Shown one piece after another: positions 54,723-56,662 of a stretch of 56,662 nt of DNA. The DNA is from an uncultured Rubrobacteraceae bacterium (GTDB taxonomy: Bacteria > Actinomycetota > Rubrobacteria > Rubrobacterales > Rubrobacteraceae): contig CADCVG010000001.1 of assembly GCA_902806075.1 (NCBI GenBank), positions 1 through 56,662 on the forward strand. The letters are read 5' to 3'. Both the position numbers and the translations under genes were made by a program. Below the pieces are notes generated by a model. That model was not told the origin of the DNA. It did no database searches and worked only from the letters and a program-made list of their open reading frames with translations. Each line of letters starts with the position of its first letter. Position 1 is the stretch's first letter.

Positions 54723-54844
54723 CCACGGAACTTAACACACACCGGGGAAGCCGACGCGGCGGTAGGTTACCGGCTGGATCTGGCGACGCCGGGTCGCTTC
54801 CCCTAGACTGTGCCGGACCGTGTAGGAACGTACTAGGAGGACGG

Positions 54845-55627
54845 ATGGCGGGGCTTCTGGAGGGCAAGAAGGTGCTGGTCACAGGGGTATTGGACCGGCG
54901 TTCCATCGCCTACTCTGCGGCGCGGCTCGCGGCCGAGCAGGGGGCGGAGATCGCCCTTAGCGGCTTCGGCAGGGCTATGAGCCTCACTAAACGCACCGCC
55001 AAGCGCCTGGGAGACGTCGAGCCCCCCGTCCTGGAGCTTGACGTCAACAAGCCGGAGGACATAGAGGCAGTCGCCAGGGACCTCGGGGAGCGCTGGGGTG
55101 AGCTGGACGGAATCGTCCATGCCATAGCCTTCGCCCCCGAAGACGCCCTCGGCGGTAACTTCCTCTCCGCCGAATGGCCCTCCGTCGCTACCGCCGTACA
55201 GACCTCCGCCTACTCCTTGAAGGCGCTCTCCGTCGGCCTCATGGGCCTCATGAAGCCCGGCTCCTCCGTCGTCGGCCTCGACTTCGACGCCCGCGTCGCC
55301 TGGCCCGCCTACGACTGGATGGGTGTTGCAAAAGCGGCGCTGGAGTCAACCTCCCGCTACCTCGCCCGCGACCTCGGGCCCAGAGGCATCCGAGTCAACC
55401 TGGTCTCCGCCGGGCCGTTGAGGACCCTCGCCGCCAAAGGCATCTCCGGCTTCGAGGAGATCGAGGGCGAGTGGGAGCGGCAAGCCCCCCTGAGTTGGAG
55501 CACCGCCGACCCCGATCCCGTCGGACGCGCGGTCGTGAGCCTCTTGAGCGACTGGTGGCCGGCGACTACCGGTGAGCTGATCCACGTGGACGGCGGCTAC
55601 CATGCGATGGGCGCCCCGATCAAATAA
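54845..55627 (+). CDS. fabI: Enoyl-[acyl-carrier-protein] reductase FabI
   Basis: NADH-dependent enoyl reductase of fatty-acid elongation, 260 aa. The catalytic Tyr-x6-Lys is YDWMGVAK; the substrate loop AGPLRTLAAKGISGFEEIEG and GVLDRRSIAYSAARLAAEQG (NAD site) are typical. Start ATG 54845 has AGGAGG upstream. Triclosan- and InhA-type drugs act on this family. It is not in an evident fatty-acid operon here. Confidence 0.95.
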   Translation: MAGLLEGKKVLVTGVLDRRSIAYSAARLAAEQGAEIALSGFGRAMSLTKRTAKRLGDVEPPVLELDVNKPEDIEAVARDLGERWGELDGIVHAIAFAPEDALGGNFLSAEWPSVATAVQTSAYSLKALSVGLMGLMKPGSSVVGLDFDARVAWPAYDWMGVAKAALESTSRYLARDLGPRGIRVNLVSAGPLRTLAAKGISGFEEIEGEWERQAPLSWSTADPDPVGRAVVSLLSDWWPATTGELIHVDGGYHAMGAPIK

Positions 55628-55642
55628 CGTGACACTTAGGCT

Positions 55643-56448
55643 TTAAGCTGTCTGGGCTCGGCGGGCTATAGAAGCAAACTTACCGTATTGTTCTACCCAG
55701 GCGAGTTGAACTTGCCCGTAGGACCGTTGCGATGTTTGGCTACGATGACCTCAGCGAATCCCTTGTCGTCAGAGTCAGGATTGTAGTACTCGTCGCGGTA
55801 AAGGAACATCACTGCATCAGCGAACTGCTCCATTGCCTCCAATTCCCCCAGGTCCGAGAGCAACGGTCGTTTGTCATGGCGGCGGTCGGGACGGGCGCCC
55901 AACTGGCTCGTCATCAGAACTGGCATTTGGAGATCACGGGCCATGACCTTAAAATCTCTAACGATTTCCGTCACATGGCGTTGGCGTTCTTCAAAGCTGG
56001 AAGCTGATGGCATCATGAGTTGTAGGTAGTCCACCACCATTAGCGAAGGCGGTGACCCACCAGAATTTCGCAGCTCGCTACCAAGGCAGCGTATCTTCTC
56101 CCGCATTTGCCTGATAGATATGTGCGGCGAGTCTGCTATCCAAAGGGGATACCGAGATACTTCGGCAATACTACGAACTAGCTTGGGCCAATGTTCAGGT
56201 CTGATATACCCGCTACTTAAATCCCTGGCTGATATATAAGCAGCCGCGGAGATTAAACGTTGCATTATCCGCTCTTTATTCATCTCCGAACTGAAAACGA
56301 GCACTGTTTCATTGCGCTTAGCAGCTTGCGCCGCTACGTTCAGGGCAAACGCTGTCTTCCCCATTGATGGTCTAGCGACTAGGCAAATAAGGTTACCAGG
56401 AGAAAAACCTCCAGTAAGATAATCAAGATCATCAAAGCCTGTGAGCAA
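55643..56448 (-). pseudogene. Replicative helicase DnaB C-terminal domain, truncated and frameshifted
   Basis: The C-terminal RecA-like domain of DnaB without the N-terminal domain. Walker A ARPSMGKTAF, Walker B VVDYLQLM, and RNGPTGK are present. In the normal arginine-finger region it reads LGELEAMEQFAD where DnaB has LRESG-x-IEQDAD. A one-base loss after GPTGK ends it at SPG, while the shifted frame continues QLAWVEQYGKFASIARR to 55643, as in the intact copy next door. An in-frame TAA lies just upstream of the start. Base composition is more AT-rich than its neighbours. Confidence 0.8.
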
Positions 56449-56486
56449 TTCGCCCGTCCTTTACAGCAATATAATCCATACTCATT

Positions 56487-56662
56487 TCAGACGCCTCGTC
56501 GCGCTAGAGAAGCGAACTTGGTGTACTGCTCCAGCCAGGCGAGCTGCACCTTGCCGGTTGGGCCGTTGCGGTGCTTGCCGATGATGACCTCGGCGATTCC
56601 CTTATCGTCGGAGTCGGGGTTATAGTACTCGTCGCGGTAGAGGAACATCACCATATCCGCAT
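56487..56662 (-). CDS. dnaB: Replicative DNA helicase DnaB, 3' end
   Basis: Partial gene cut by the right edge. The visible C-terminus reads ADMVMFLYRDEYYNPDSDDK, GIAEVIIGKHRNGPTGK, VQLAWLEQYTKFASLARRGV. It is GC-rich, like the chromosome, and probably the functional dnaB. The truncated copy lies directly downstream, 38 bp away. Confidence 0.88.
   Translation of the reverse strand, partial: ADMVMFLYRDEYYNPDSDDKGIAEVIIGKHRNGPTGKVQLAWLEQYTKFASLARRGV

Overview
The window reads as chromosome of a GC-rich actinobacterium, most likely Rubrobacter or a close relative (inference from gene content; no 16S or tRNA gene is present). Pointers are an F-type ATP synthase operon, actinobacterial-style Rho with a charged insertion, an RskA-type anti-sigma factor, two Tat-signal ferritin-like proteins, a DUF2342/F420-associated zinc protease, a mannosylglycerate-hydrolase-like GH63 enzyme, UV damage endonuclease and a cyclic-2,3-diphosphoglycerate-synthetase-like protein.

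Layout. (1) 1-20272, minus strand: a long co-directional run. Reading with transcription: walJ-like hydrolase (CTG start), rlmH, DUF3006 protein, argS, metallophosphoesterase, cDPG-synthetase-like protein, glpX, rho, rpmE, DUF1385 protein, prfA, prmC, tsaC-like, glyA, upp, dCMP deaminase, atpZ-like, atpI-like, atpBEFHAG, with the probable atpD start at the left edge. Many of these genes overlap or abut, so long polycistronic messages are likely. (2) 20421-24522: a lipoprotein-like sortase and two ferritin-like Tat proteins on the minus strand, divergent from an ECF sigma/anti-sigma pair and dodecin. (3) 24591-31510: GH63 enzyme, UvsE, a flavin disulfide reductase, a CoA-binding protein, an AhpD-like protein with an in-frame UGA in its CxxC motif (probable selenoprotein), two type II HAD phosphatases and a gamma-glutamylcyclotransferase-like frame that lacks a start codon. 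(4) 31652-38425: PRC-barrel protein, FGGY kinase, citrate synthase, HMG-CoA lyase, ICL/PEP-mutase family lyase. (5) 38430-40180: decay island with a broken IS630-type transposase carrying a perfect 26-bp inverted repeat, and a broken Uma2-type nuclease. (6) 40233-49117: DUF2342 protease, tatA (apparently leaderless), HD-domain exoribonuclease, and a sugar ABC transporter with a GH3 glycosidase. (7) 49195-56662: XPB-like helicase plus DUF790/Bax1-like nuclease plus membrane protein in an overlapping operon, then ahcY, a glycerophosphodiesterase, fabI, a decayed dnaB C-terminal copy, and the 3' end of a second dnaB at the right edge.

The strongest unusual signal is the UGA-containing AhpD-like gene (28866-29408). 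The UGA replaces the second Cys of CxxC, the reading frame continues for another 100 codons with the family's His and C-terminal half, and a GC-rich hairpin with a GGUC loop begins 11 nt after the UGA, as expected of a bacterial SECIS. Other items worth checking are the CTG start, the startless cyclotransferase, the palindrome inside the transposase, the leaderless tatA promoter, and the dnaB duplication.
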